From Fervidibacter canadensis (lineage in GTDB: Bacteria > Armatimonadota > Fervidibacteria > Fervidibacterales > Fervidibacteraceae), in NCBI GenBank assembly GCA_041446545.1, contig JBGOEJ010000001.1, positions 186,001 to 250,000 of the forward strand: a DNA stretch of 64,000 nucleotides. Reading direction: 5' to 3'. This document shows, piece after piece, positions 48,401 to 55,498 of the stretch. The notes beneath the pieces were generated by a model that saw only the letters and a program-made list of their open reading frames with translations, was not told the origin of the DNA and did no database searches. Position 1 is the first letter of the stretch. The number at the start of each line of letters is the position of its first letter. The translations under genes were made by a program, and so were the position numbers.

Positions 48401-49112
48401 GGGCGGCGACAGCCAAGCCCATGATTTGCGTTTCGTTTAAACTTGTGGGAGTTGCCCATTTGCTGCGGAGCAAAGCCTCCCGCAAATCGGCGGATAACTC
48501 CGTCGGGACGATGCCAGCAATGCTGTGGGTCACCAACCACCCGCTTTCCATCAAGAGCCGCCACAAATTTTTTCGGCTGAAAAATCTCAAGTGGCTGTCG
48601 TCCAAAATGCCCGTCGGTTCGTAATCAAAGTCACCTTGCAGGAGTTTCCTGATGACGGAAATATGTCCAACATGAGGGACGCTGAGCACCAAAGTGCCAT
48701 CGGGAGTGGTGACCTCATGTAACCGCTTCAGCACTCGTTCGGGAGCAATAAGGTGCTCCAAAACCTCGCCGCAGATGACGGCATCAAAGTAACCTTTTGG
48801 CAGTTGTTGCCAGACGGCATCATCTTCAATGTCGCCGACGATGACTTTTTCGTAGTGCTGGGCGGCGATGCGGGCAAGTTCGGGCGAAATTTCCACGCCC
48901 CAAACTTCGCAGGATTGCCGTTGCTTCAAAACCCGTCCTGCCCCACCCATGCAGCAACCGATGTCCAAAATTCGCTTGGAAGTTTTGGGCACGAGTTCAA
49001 GCATGAAAAGGTTGCAAACAGGCTGATGGGCATATTCACGCCGATACTGGTGCACCTTTTCGGCGTAAATTTTCGCTTTTGCGCCCGACCCGAAGCCGCC
49101 ATTTTGTTGCAT
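45489..49112 (-). CDS. methyltransferase/double GT2 glycosyltransferase/TPR protein, probable flagellar glycosylation
   Basis: A 1207-residue multidomain protein. Residues about 45-230 form a SAM-dependent methyltransferase (LDIGCCMGGAGRVL, FDAVICGEVLEHL). A first GT2 domain starts at residue 255 (SIIVLNWNNLRYL, VDNGSTDGS, AFLDSDTVV with a DxD-like site). A second GT2 domain follows (ISLCMIVKDEADNLPRCLES, VDTGSTDETPQIAERYGAKV, LWLDADEALAD). The last 400 residues are TPR helices (DPFAWYNLGREYLRLRQWERA and others). No membrane segment, so cytoplasmic. ATG 49112 has GGAGGTG upstream and lies two bases after fliS. Position between flgL and fliC suggests modification of flagellin; this is inferred. 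Confidence 0.82.
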   Translation of the reverse strand: MQQNGGFGSGAKAKIYAEKVHQYRREYAHQPVCNLFMLELVPKTSKRILDIGCCMGGAGRVLKQRQSCEVWGVEISPELARIAAQHYEKVIVGDIEDDAVWQQLPKGYFDAVICGEVLEHLIAPERVLKRLHEVTTPDGTLVLSVPHVGHISVIRKLLQGDFDYEPTGILDDSHLRFFSRKNLWRLLMESGWLVTHSIAGIVPTELSADLREALLRSKWATPTSLNETQIMGLAVAARKMPCDVAMGKEPTDGLVSIIVLNWNNLRYLRRCVESVFAYTRQPFELIIVDNGSTDGSRRYLNELVRRHRNVKVVLNGRNIGAPAGRNCGLAVAEGDFVAFLDSDTVVTEGWLDSLLRWMDIDPTIGMVGPCSNFASGQQIEVNYRNLKEMHEFARKWCAQHCGAGWETAALISFCVLMRRSVIDAIGGMDARFGLIMHEDIDHSLRARAAGFRCWLALDAFVHHYGNRTSGRLGVEKMMEAAFPRFKEKWNLPEEAEKYRPRLMLVPELFDIRRRPPKPKDLYEPLPDPSALTVLDGRKFKPLISLCMIVKDEADNLPRCLESVRGIVDEIVIVDTGSTDETPQIAERYGAKVVRFKWTGSFSDARNKSLKHATGEWILWLDADEALADGKENLRKLLEANEEYDGFILPMVSFVGYRSHREGHVHPAFRLFRNLEGIRFERNLHEQIASSIKQVKPDAKFGILPVWIEHYGYLSPLVRRKQKVARNLELAKKDLRVNPFDPFAWYNLGREYLRLRQWERAFYCFRRALVHLGDTFTPYLLRCLCDAVHCLMQLNRPQQAIALLRESQQLPITTPDFWVLEGQVRFALGDWMGALRAFQGALSFASQLPTNFDWTEGATSYGAWYWMGLCHQKMGQLPDALQCFGRAIQQALLRRRYYEPAINAFVQLVLPQCATVDDLRRAIAPFVPDGLSSHPQLLVLLAKAALSHYPLPTLALSVTESLLTEAGALVAVKSDLPGWDETEKRFVRGKLTLLSHRYSEAAKIFAQVPLTAPEGAAAWNLRVLAHALAGEWEDAFTACGEDALWRWLLHRWQGSEPENLSIPTEWLTSLRENFRELLALLLQLQEFERYEQSLSLLERLVPDERERAELLGDLYGQFGFWEMALEMLLPFAQDGGLTRDGWRTLAKACQHKGYYDEAIAIWLRLVESDEEKGEALADYLSLAGCYIVAGKSEQAQQVLALVGQLNRS

Positions 49113-49114
49113 CG

Positions 49115-49486
49115 TTAGGCACCTCCTTCGTTTTGCTCAACTTGCTCCCACAACTGGCAAAGTTGTGCCCAAACTTGCTTAGCGTCCTGCAGTGGCTCAA
49201 CGGATTTGCGCAAATTGGCATGCAAAAGGCGCTCCCAAACGAAGGTGTAGAGGCGACGCAGGTTGACAGCGATGTCGCCGCCCTTTTCCATGTCCAAACT
49301 GCTGATGAGTTCGGCGACGATTTTTTGAGCCTTTGTCAAGGTCTCATCGGCTCGCTCCAAGTTGCGCTCCGTTAAGGCTTGTTCGGCTTCCTCCATCAGT
49401 TCCCTACCGCGCCGAAAGAGCAAACCGATAAGTTGCACAGGTGTCGCCGTTTCAACCATTTGTTGCAAGTAAGGGTTGACAATCAT
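49115..49486 (-). CDS. fliS: flagellin export chaperone FliS
   Basis: A 123-residue helical protein with NPYLQQMVETATPVQLIGLL at the N-terminus and AELISSLDMEKGGDIAVNLR, the FliS core motif, in the middle. FliS binds the C-terminal helices of flagellin in the cytoplasm and keeps it unfolded for export. It is unusual in lying divergently from fliC and upstream of a glycosyltransferase instead of following fliD. A sigma-28-like promoter precedes it. Confidence 0.92.
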   Translation of the reverse strand: MIVNPYLQQMVETATPVQLIGLLFRRGRELMEEAEQALTERNLERADETLTKAQKIVAELISSLDMEKGGDIAVNLRRLYTFVWERLLHANLRKSVEPLQDAKQVWAQLCQLWEQVEQNEGGA

Positions 49487-49514
49487 CGCCTTTAACCTCC
49501 TTTCGCCTCAAGGA

Positions 49515-49543
49515 CTATCGGCAAAAGGGCGAGAAAGTTTTTA
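49515..49543 (-). promoter_or_regulatory. sigma-28-like promoter for fliS and the glycosyltransferase gene
   Basis: Read on the minus strand, TAAAAACT (49543-49536) and GCCGATAG (49522-49515) are separated by 13 bases, one more than in the two plus-strand sigma-28 promoters. It stands about 30 bases before fliS, divergent from the fliC promoter. Confidence 0.6.
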
Positions 49544-49601
49544 GCGACGGGGGAACTTTCTTTTTGCATCGGTGAAAAGGAGTGCCGCAACGCCATCCCA
49601 C

Positions 49602-49629
49602 TAAAGTTCCTACAGGCTTTTTCCGATAA
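49602..49629 (+). promoter_or_regulatory. sigma-28 (FliA) promoter before flagellin
   Basis: TAAAGTTC (49602-49609) and TCCGATAA (49622-49629) with a 12-base spacer, the same spacing as before flgM. Predicted transcripts start near 49636, leaving a leader of about 60 bases before fliC that includes its ribosome binding site AAGGAGGGATG. Confidence 0.8.
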
Positions 49630-49698
49630 GAGAGGCGGACGAACGAAGGAAAAAACTTCGGTCGTCCAAGACGCCATGCCACGAAGGAGGGATGTTTG

Positions 49699-50523
49699 AT
49701 GGGTCTCCGCATCAACACCAATGTGTCGGCGCTCAATGTCCACCGCAACCTTGTCGCCACCGATTTTGAACTCAGCAAAGTCTTGGAAAAGATGGCGTCA
49801 GGGTTGCGCATCAACCGAGCCTCGGACGATGCCGCTGGCTTAGCGGTCTCGGAGAAACTGCGGACGCAAGTGCGCGGTTTGCAGGTCGCAACGGATAACG
49901 CCCAACATGGCATTTCGTTGGTGCAGACAGCCGAAGGGGCGTTGAACGAAGTTCATAGCATCTTGCAGCGCCTGCGGGAATTGGCTGTCCAAGCCGCTAA
50001 CGACCACCTGACGGATGACGACCGAACCCAAATTCAAAAGGAAGTGGACAACCTGCTGGCGCAAATTGACTACATCGGCAACACGACCCAATTCAACACT
50101 AAGAAGTTGTTGAGTGGTACTTTCGCTGCCACTCCCTTGACTTTCCAAGTCGGCGCCAACGCCGGAGAAGTCGTCGGCATCACCATCGCCACCGTGAACG
50201 CCGCTGCGATGACTTTGAACGGTTTGAGCGTCGCCACTTTGGGCGCTGCTTCCAACGCTATCGTGTCCATTGACCAAGCCATCAGTTATGTGACGGATTT
50301 GCGGGCTCGGTTAGGCGCATTCCAGAACCGCTTGGAACGCATCGTTTCCAACAACAATATCGCCAACGAAAACCAGTCAGCGGCGGAAAGCCGCATCCGC
50401 GATGTGGACATGGCGCAGGCGGTTATCCAGTTGACACGGTTGCAAATCTTGCAACAGACGGGCGTCGCCGCTCTGGCACAAGCCAACGCTGTCCCGCAGA
50501 CGGTCTTGCAATTGCTGCGTTAG
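49699..50523 (+). CDS. fliC: flagellin
   Basis: A 274-residue short flagellin. The N-terminal D0/D1 region reads MGLRINTNVSALNVHRNL and MASGLRINRASDDAAGLAVS; the C-terminal region reads RIRDVDMAQAVIQLTRLQIL and ends NAVPQTVLQLLR. Only about 50 residues lie between the conserved halves, so outer domains D2 and D3 are essentially missing, which gives a thin filament. Several Ser, Thr and Asn residues in the short variable part could carry glycans. ATG 49699 is chosen over TTG 49696. Confidence 0.95.
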   Translation: MGLRINTNVSALNVHRNLVATDFELSKVLEKMASGLRINRASDDAAGLAVSEKLRTQVRGLQVATDNAQHGISLVQTAEGALNEVHSILQRLRELAVQAANDHLTDDDRTQIQKEVDNLLAQIDYIGNTTQFNTKKLLSGTFAATPLTFQVGANAGEVVGITIATVNAAAMTLNGLSVATLGAASNAIVSIDQAISYVTDLRARLGAFQNRLERIVSNNNIANENQSAAESRIRDVDMAQAVIQLTRLQILQQTGVAALAQANAVPQTVLQLLR

Positions 50524-50561
50524 CGCCCGAGCAGCCCGACGCCGTAGCCGCCCCGTCCGTT

Positions 50562-50600
50562 CCGGGTGGCGGTGCCCGCGCCGCCACCCGGTTCCCTTTC
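50562..50600 (+). terminator. GC-rich terminator-like hairpin between fliC and fliD
   Basis: CCGGGTGGCGG (50562-50572) pairs perfectly with CCGCCACCCGG (50581-50591), loop of eight bases, followed by TTCCCTTTC. It would reduce read-through from the highly expressed fliC into fliD, a known arrangement. The T-run is interrupted, so termination may be partial. Confidence 0.65.
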
Positions 50601-50616
50601 AAAGGAGGCAGGAAAG

Positions 50617-52464
50617 ATGGCAACGACGCCCCCCGTCCGCTTCACAGGACTAATTTCAGGCATTGACTTTGACCAAGTCATTGACGCCCTCTTGGAAATC
50701 CGTCGCCAACCTGTCTTGCAATTGCAACAACAAAAAGACCGCTTGCGCCTCCAAAGTGAGTTGTGGCAGGAAATCCAGCAAAAACTTTCCGACCTTCAAA
50801 GCGCCCTCAGTCCCTTCCTAACCAAAGGGCAAGCCCTTCCCTTCGTCGCTACCTCTTCCGCTCCCGACCTGCTCCAAGCGACCGCCAGCCCTAATGCCGT
50901 CGCGGGCAGTTATCAAGTGACGGTCAAGCAACTGGCGACGGCGACCCGCGTCACTTCGGGCTTTAACGGCTACACCCTTGGTGTCGGCGCTCCCGTTGAC
51001 CCCAATGCCCCTTTACAAACCCTGCGGTCTACCTTAGGCACGGTGACGGCTGGCACTTTTACCATCAACGGGGTGCAAATCACCGTTAACCCAACGACGG
51101 ACACCCTCAACACCGTCATCAGCCGCATCAACAGCAGCGGGACAGGCGTAACTGCCAGTTACGACGCCACCAACGATGTCCTCGTCCTCACCTCTGCCAA
51201 CCCCATCGCCCTCGGTTCGCCGAATGACACAAGCACCTTTTTGCAAGTGGCAGGATTGCTCGGTTCATCGCAAACCTTTAACGGCACCAATTACATCCGC
51301 CAATCCACCGCTCACTTGGGACGATTGCGAGGCAATGTCGCCCTTTCAAACGACAACCTTCGGGTGGCGCTGAGTGCTACGACAGGCAGTTTCACCATCA
51401 ACGGCGTGACCATCAATTACGATGCCAGCGTGGACAGTTTGAACGCCATCATCCAACGCATCAACCAAAATGTGCCCAATGTTCAGGCTTATTACGACCC
51501 CGTCGCCGACAAAGTGGTGTTGGTCAGCAAGACAACGGGTTCTAACTCTATCGCCCGTGCCGATGTGAGTGGCAATTTGCTGGATGCTCTCGGTCTTCTG
51601 GACAGTGGCGCCAACGCCCGTGCCCAAGTAACCTTGGGCAAGGATGCTGTCATCCAAATCGCCGGCTTCAACAACGGTCAAGACATTGTCCGAGCCACCA
51701 ACACTATCAGCGATGTCCTTCCGGGCGTGACGCTCCAATTGGTTAGCGCTGACCCGACCAAGACAGTAACGGTCACCGTCGGTCAAGACAAAGCCACATT
51801 GAAAAGCACCATCAAAACCTTCGTGGAAAAGTTCAACGCCGCCGTCTCATTGATGTATCAGCGGCTGACAGAAAAGCCCATAGAAAACCCAAAGACGGAC
51901 GCCGAACGAAAAGTCGGGCTACTGCGGGGCGACAGCACCCTCGTCTTCGTTCGCTCCACGATGGTGCAGGAAGCCTCCACGCCCGTCGTCAGCCTACCGT
52001 CGGACATGCAACTTTTGGCGCAAATCGGCATCACCCTCAACAACAACGGGACGCTTTCTCTGGATGAAACGAAGTTGCAATCTGCTTTGGACGCCGACGC
52101 CAGCAAGGTGGCACGGTTGTTTTTCAACGACACTAACGGGAACGGTATCGTGGACGCAACGGAAGATGGCATTGCCGTCCGGTTGAAGCGGCGGTTGGAT
52201 GACTGGCTTTCTTCCTCTCCAACGGCTTTCGGAGGCAACACAGTGCCTTCAGGCGTCGTGGCGCGCCAACCTGCCCTTTTGAATTTGCGCATGCAAGACC
52301 TTGACCGACGCATCAGTGAATTTAATGAGCGCATTGAACGGGAAGGAGAGCGGCTCCGCCGCCAATTTATCGCCGTAGAACAGCAACTGTTGGTGCTGCG
52401 CCAACGCTTGGGCGCTCAAATCCCCACCCCTAACGACCTCTCTCAACTCAAGCGGCTGGCATAA
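50617..52464 (+). CDS. fliD: flagellar filament cap protein FliD (HAP2)
   Basis: A 615-residue protein. FTGLISGIDFDQVIDALLEI near the N-terminus is the HAP2 N motif; LQATASPNAVAGSYQVTVKQ and repeated FTINGVTINYDASVDSLNAI units belong to the cap domain; the C-terminal HAP2 region includes LAQIGITLNNNGTLSLDETKL and a coiled-coil end (FNERIEREGERLRRQFIAVE). The FTINGVxI...DTLNxVIxRIN block occurs twice, at about residues 160 and 265. The long open frame begins at 50566, but ATG 50617 has AAAGGAGG before it. Confidence 0.94.
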   Translation: MATTPPVRFTGLISGIDFDQVIDALLEIRRQPVLQLQQQKDRLRLQSELWQEIQQKLSDLQSALSPFLTKGQALPFVATSSAPDLLQATASPNAVAGSYQVTVKQLATATRVTSGFNGYTLGVGAPVDPNAPLQTLRSTLGTVTAGTFTINGVQITVNPTTDTLNTVISRINSSGTGVTASYDATNDVLVLTSANPIALGSPNDTSTFLQVAGLLGSSQTFNGTNYIRQSTAHLGRLRGNVALSNDNLRVALSATTGSFTINGVTINYDASVDSLNAIIQRINQNVPNVQAYYDPVADKVVLVSKTTGSNSIARADVSGNLLDALGLLDSGANARAQVTLGKDAVIQIAGFNNGQDIVRATNTISDVLPGVTLQLVSADPTKTVTVTVGQDKATLKSTIKTFVEKFNAAVSLMYQRLTEKPIENPKTDAERKVGLLRGDSTLVFVRSTMVQEASTPVVSLPSDMQLLAQIGITLNNNGTLSLDETKLQSALDADASKVARLFFNDTNGNGIVDATEDGIAVRLKRRLDDWLSSSPTAFGGNTVPSGVVARQPALLNLRMQDLDRRISEFNERIEREGERLRRQFIAVEQQLLVLRQRLGAQIPTPNDLSQLKRLA

Positions 52465-52544
52465 GGGAGGGCGAGCCTAAATTGTCGGCAAGTCGGGAGA
52501 TGGGCAGGTCGGATAAATTGGGCTCACCAGAGGTTCGCCCTCCC
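52465..52544 (+). repeat. 80-base inverted-repeat element with octamer core
   Basis: GGGAGGGCGA (52465-52474) and TCGCCCTCCC (52535-52544) are perfect inverted ends, extended imperfectly by GAGCCTAAATT against AATTGGGCTC. Inside, from 52487, four 8-base units starting GG recur at exact spacing (52487, 52495, 52503, 52511). It begins directly after the fliD stop, and may also serve as transcript end. The gap to flgB is 357 bases and holds this element, repeat copy B and a promoter. Confidence 0.55.
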
Positions 52545-52550
52545 AATAAG

Positions 52551-52597
52551 GAAGCGTCGGGTTATTCCTCCTTGTTGGAGTGGCTACCAGCCACGAC
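52551..52597 (+). repeat. dispersed intergenic repeat, copy B
   Basis: This segment aligns over about 47 bases with 3434-3480, sharing AGCGTCGGGTT, TCCTCCTTG and the end AGCCACGAC. Here the terminal hairpin is perfect: GTGGCT, ACC, AGCCAC (52580-52594). Confidence 0.55.
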
Positions 52598-52757
52598 CTC
52601 GCCTCGGTCGGCAGAAAAGTCAAAAGCCTGACGGCAGCGCCCCTTGAAAGCGCAAGGTTGCCCCCCAATGCCCCTCTCCAAAGGGTTCTCTGACCATCTC
52701 CGTCAACGGGCTCATCAAAATGGGCGAAAGTGGCGGGAAAATCCCTCAAAATCCCTA

Positions 52758-52786
52758 TTGACGCCAAACCCCTCCCTCGGCAGAAT
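52758..52786 (+). promoter_or_regulatory. sigma-70-like promoter for the flgB operon
   Basis: TTGACG (52758-52763), 17-base spacer, CAGAAT (52781-52786), 36 bases before flgB. The -10 element matches the consensus at four of six positions. No sigma-28 element is visible here, as expected for an early or middle class basal body operon. Confidence 0.45.
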
Positions 52787-52821
52787 TTAAGCGAAACTAA
52801 GTCAGGACGGTGACGAGGGCG

Positions 52822-53169
52822 ATGGCGTCAGTCGGTTTGGAGAGGGCGTTAGATGTCTTGACCGTTCGGGCGAAAGTGCTGGCAGGCAACCTCGCCAATG
52901 CCAGCACACCCAATTACCTGCGGCGAGATGTGCCCTTCCATGGGGTGATGCGGGCGATGTTGGCGGAGGGAGGGACAAAGGGAGCGGAGAGTTTGCCCGT
53001 TCAGGTGGACTTAGCGCCGCCGCTTCGGGCGGATGGCAACAACACCTCCCCTGAACGAGAGTTGGCTGCTTTAACGGAGACGGCTTTGCTTTACCGAACG
53101 GCGCTGCAGTTACTGGCTAAAGACCTTTCGCAACTGCGGGCTGCCATCACCGAAGGGCGTCGGTCTTGA
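52822..53169 (+). CDS. flgB: flagellar basal body rod protein FlgB
   Basis: A 115-residue proximal rod protein. The N-terminal motif is LTVRAKVLAGNLANASTPNY followed by LRRDVPF, and the C-terminal helix reads ALLYRTALQLLAKDLSQLRAAI. The 117-139 residue length range of the family fits. ATG 52822 is chosen; GTG 52810 would add four residues. First gene of the basal body operon. Confidence 0.92.
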   Translation: MASVGLERALDVLTVRAKVLAGNLANASTPNYLRRDVPFHGVMRAMLAEGGTKGAESLPVQVDLAPPLRADGNNTSPERELAALTETALLYRTALQLLAKDLSQLRAAITEGRRS

Positions 53170-53189
53170 GCCTTTAGGGGGTGTCGCTG

Positions 53190-53576
53190 ATGGCAGTGTT
53201 TCAGGGTTTGGAAGTTAGCGCCAGCGGGATGGGCGCTTATCGGTTATGGCAAGAGGTCGTGGCGGTCAACATCGCTAATGCCGAGACGACCCGCACGCCT
53301 TCGGGCGAGCCTTTTCGTCGCAAGTTGGTCGTGTTGATGCAAGAGGGCTTAGGTGTTCGGGTTGCCGCCATCGTTGATGACCCCTCACCTTTCCGCCTCG
53401 TTTACGACCCCGCTCATCCTGATGCCGATGCCAACGGTTATGTCCGCTTGCCCAATGTCCATCCCGTCTTGGAGATGGTGGATTTGATGGCGGCGACACG
53501 GGGTTATGAACTCAATGCCCAAGCCTTCTCGCTGCAGCGACAAATGCTCCAGCAAACCTTGGACTTGCTGCGTTAA
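53190..53576 (+). CDS. flgC: flagellar basal body rod protein FlgC
   Basis: A 128-residue rod protein with GLEVSASGMGAYRLWQEVVA and NIANAETTRTPSGEPFRRK at the N-terminus, NGYVRLPNVHPVLEMVDLMA and RGYELNAQAF near the C-terminus, all diagnostic for FlgC. ATG 53190 with AGGGGGTG six bases upstream is preferred over GTG 53181. It polymerises with FlgB and FliE in the proximal rod. Confidence 0.94.
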   Translation: MAVFQGLEVSASGMGAYRLWQEVVAVNIANAETTRTPSGEPFRRKLVVLMQEGLGVRVAAIVDDPSPFRLVYDPAHPDADANGYVRLPNVHPVLEMVDLMAATRGYELNAQAFSLQRQMLQQTLDLLR

Positions 53577-53596
53577 GCGAAAAGGGGGCTTATCGC

Positions 53597-53890
53597 ATGC
53601 CCGTAGAAGCCATCAAAGAACTGACACCTGAACAACCGAGGGAAACGAGACAGCCAGCAGCACAAGTAACGGAACTGTTTGCTGAGAGCCTGCGGGGTCT
53701 TTTGCGGGAAGTGGAGGCGAACGATGAGCGATTGACGGAACTCAAGCGGCGCTTGTTAGTGGGTGAGCCAGTGGAGTTGCACGAAATTTTGCTGGCAGCG
53801 GAAAAGGCAAACCTTTCTTTTCAGTTGCTCCTTTCTGTGCGCAATCGGCTGCTGGAAGCCTATCAGGAGTTGACGCGGATGCCGTTGTAG
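53597..53890 (+). CDS. fliE: flagellar hook-basal body complex protein FliE
   Basis: A 97-residue protein whose C-terminal half is typical FliE: GEPVELHEILLAAEKANLSF and QLLLSVRNRLLEAYQELTRM. It links the MS ring to the rod. The N-terminal 30 residues are polar and variable. ATG 53597 follows AAAAGGGGGC. Next in order is fliF, as in most flagellar operons. Confidence 0.93.
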   Translation: MPVEAIKELTPEQPRETRQPAAQVTELFAESLRGLLREVEANDERLTELKRRLLVGEPVELHEILLAAEKANLSFQLLLSVRNRLLEAYQELTRMPL

Positions 53891-53945
53891 CCGTCAAGGG
53901 TGGGGGCAGGAAAGTTGCCGCATCTCGCTTGGGTGGTGATGGGGC

Positions 53946-55496
53946 TTGGAGCGGCTACGGCTCTGGTGGCAGAGCCTTTCGCCAGAACGAAAGCGGATAG
54001 GGATGGCGCTCGGTGGCGCTGGAGTCATCGGGTTAGTGCTGGCGATCTCGCTTTTGGGGCGACAAGAGGCGTGGGTGACCCTTTACAGCCACCTTTCACC
54101 CGATGACCTGACAGCAGCCTCCGTGGAACTGTCAAGGGTCGGAGTCCCTTATCAGACCCGCAGTGAGGACGGGGCATTGCTCGTGCCCAGCGAAAAAGTT
54201 GCCGTTGCCCGTATGACACTGGCGCAAGCGGGCTTACCCAAAACGGGGGCGTTTGCGGTGAAAGGGTTTGAATTGTTAGACCAAGCCTCTTTGGCGACTT
54301 CCGACTTTTTGCAGCGCACCAATTACTGGCGGGCGTTGCAAGGGGAGTTGGCTCGTTCTATCGCCACCTTAGAACCCATCGCCAATGCCCGCGTTCATCT
54401 CAATCTGCCCCAACCGACCGTTTTTGAGGAACGGCAGAAAGAGCCCAGCGCTTCTGTCGTCGTCGCCCTCAAACCAGGGCGTTCCCTCTCCAAGGAGCAA
54501 GCCCAAGCCATCGTCTTCCTCGTCTCCCGTGCCGTTGAAGGGCTGAAACCCGAAAATGTCGTCGTCTTGGATACGCAGGGCAATTTGGTCTGGGCAGAAG
54601 GAGCACCAAATCACGGGTTGACAAGGGCTGGCGAATTTCTGAGCCTTCGTTGGCAGGCGGAGCGGCAAATGGAGCATCGTTTGCAAGAGTTGTTAGACCG
54701 CACTTTGGGCGTCGGAAAAGCCTCGGTGCAAGTGAGCGTGGAGTTAGCCACCGACGCCCGAAAGACAGAAAGCGAACTTTACCTTCCGACAGAAGGGGGC
54801 ACTCAAGGCATCCCACTCACCCAATCCGAGACACAGGAAAGTTACCAAAGCCAAGGTGCTCCCGTGACCGCCGGCGCAGCCGGAGCGGCGACGAACTTGC
54901 AATTGACCCCTCCTTTGCCCGTCACTTTGTTGGGGGGCAGTTACACCAAATCGGAGCGCAAGACGGAGTATCGGGTCTCCAAGCGCATAGAACGCGTGGA
55001 AACTTTGCCTGGGACTATTCGTCGGGTTTCTGTCGCTGTCTTGGTGCGTGGGGAATTGACGCCCGCAGAGCAAGCGGCTTTACGGCAAGCCGTCAGTGCG
55101 GCGATCGGGTTGGATGCGGCGCGGGGCGATACGGTCGCCGTCGTGCCAGTTCGGGCGGAGCGTCCTGCAGGCATCCCTCGTTTGGGGCGGGGACGCCCCC
55201 GTAAGGCGCCGACCCTTCCTTGGGGATGGCTAATAGCCGCCGCTTTGGGGCTATTCATCCCTCTTTCCCTCTTCGTGGCATGGCGTCGTCGGCGTCAGGG
55301 GGCGCCCCCTGCCCTGCCTCTGTCCGAACCGTCGCCTTCTGCGGAAATGCCCGTTCCACCCGAAGCCTCTCCCAAACCCCCTCCGTTGGAGCAATTGCGA
55401 CAAATCGCCCGCGAATCGCCCAACCGCGTCGCTGAAGTCTTGCGCTCTTGGCTCGCTGAAGACGCCGTTAGCCAACGAGCGAATGGAGGGCGTTAG
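53946..55496 (+). CDS. fliF: flagellar MS-ring protein FliF
   Basis: A 516-residue membrane ring protein: first membrane helix ALGGAGVIGLVLAISLLG, ring-building motifs (LTAASVELSRVGVPYQTRSE, VAVARMTLAQAGLPKTG, ARVHLNLPQPTVF), a long periplasmic domain, second membrane helix (WGWLIAAALGLFIPLSLFVAW) and a cytoplasmic tail (LRQIARESPNRVAEVLRSWL) that binds FliG. The start is TTG 53946, giving MERLRLWWQSLSPERKR; no ATG or GTG with a ribosome binding site is in frame nearby. Confidence 0.94.
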   Translation: MERLRLWWQSLSPERKRIGMALGGAGVIGLVLAISLLGRQEAWVTLYSHLSPDDLTAASVELSRVGVPYQTRSEDGALLVPSEKVAVARMTLAQAGLPKTGAFAVKGFELLDQASLATSDFLQRTNYWRALQGELARSIATLEPIANARVHLNLPQPTVFEERQKEPSASVVVALKPGRSLSKEQAQAIVFLVSRAVEGLKPENVVVLDTQGNLVWAEGAPNHGLTRAGEFLSLRWQAERQMEHRLQELLDRTLGVGKASVQVSVELATDARKTESELYLPTEGGTQGIPLTQSETQESYQSQGAPVTAGAAGAATNLQLTPPLPVTLLGGSYTKSERKTEYRVSKRIERVETLPGTIRRVSVAVLVRGELTPAEQAALRQAVSAAIGLDAARGDTVAVVPVRAERPAGIPRLGRGRPRKAPTLPWGWLIAAALGLFIPLSLFVAWRRRRQGAPPALPLSEPSPSAEMPVPPEASPKPPPLEQLRQIARESPNRVAEVLRSWLAEDAVSQRANGGR

Positions 55497-55498
55497 GG

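Noticed and set aside
54650..55204. 184-codon alternative frame inside fliF
   Set aside because: Highly basic, no domain, fully inside a conserved gene.
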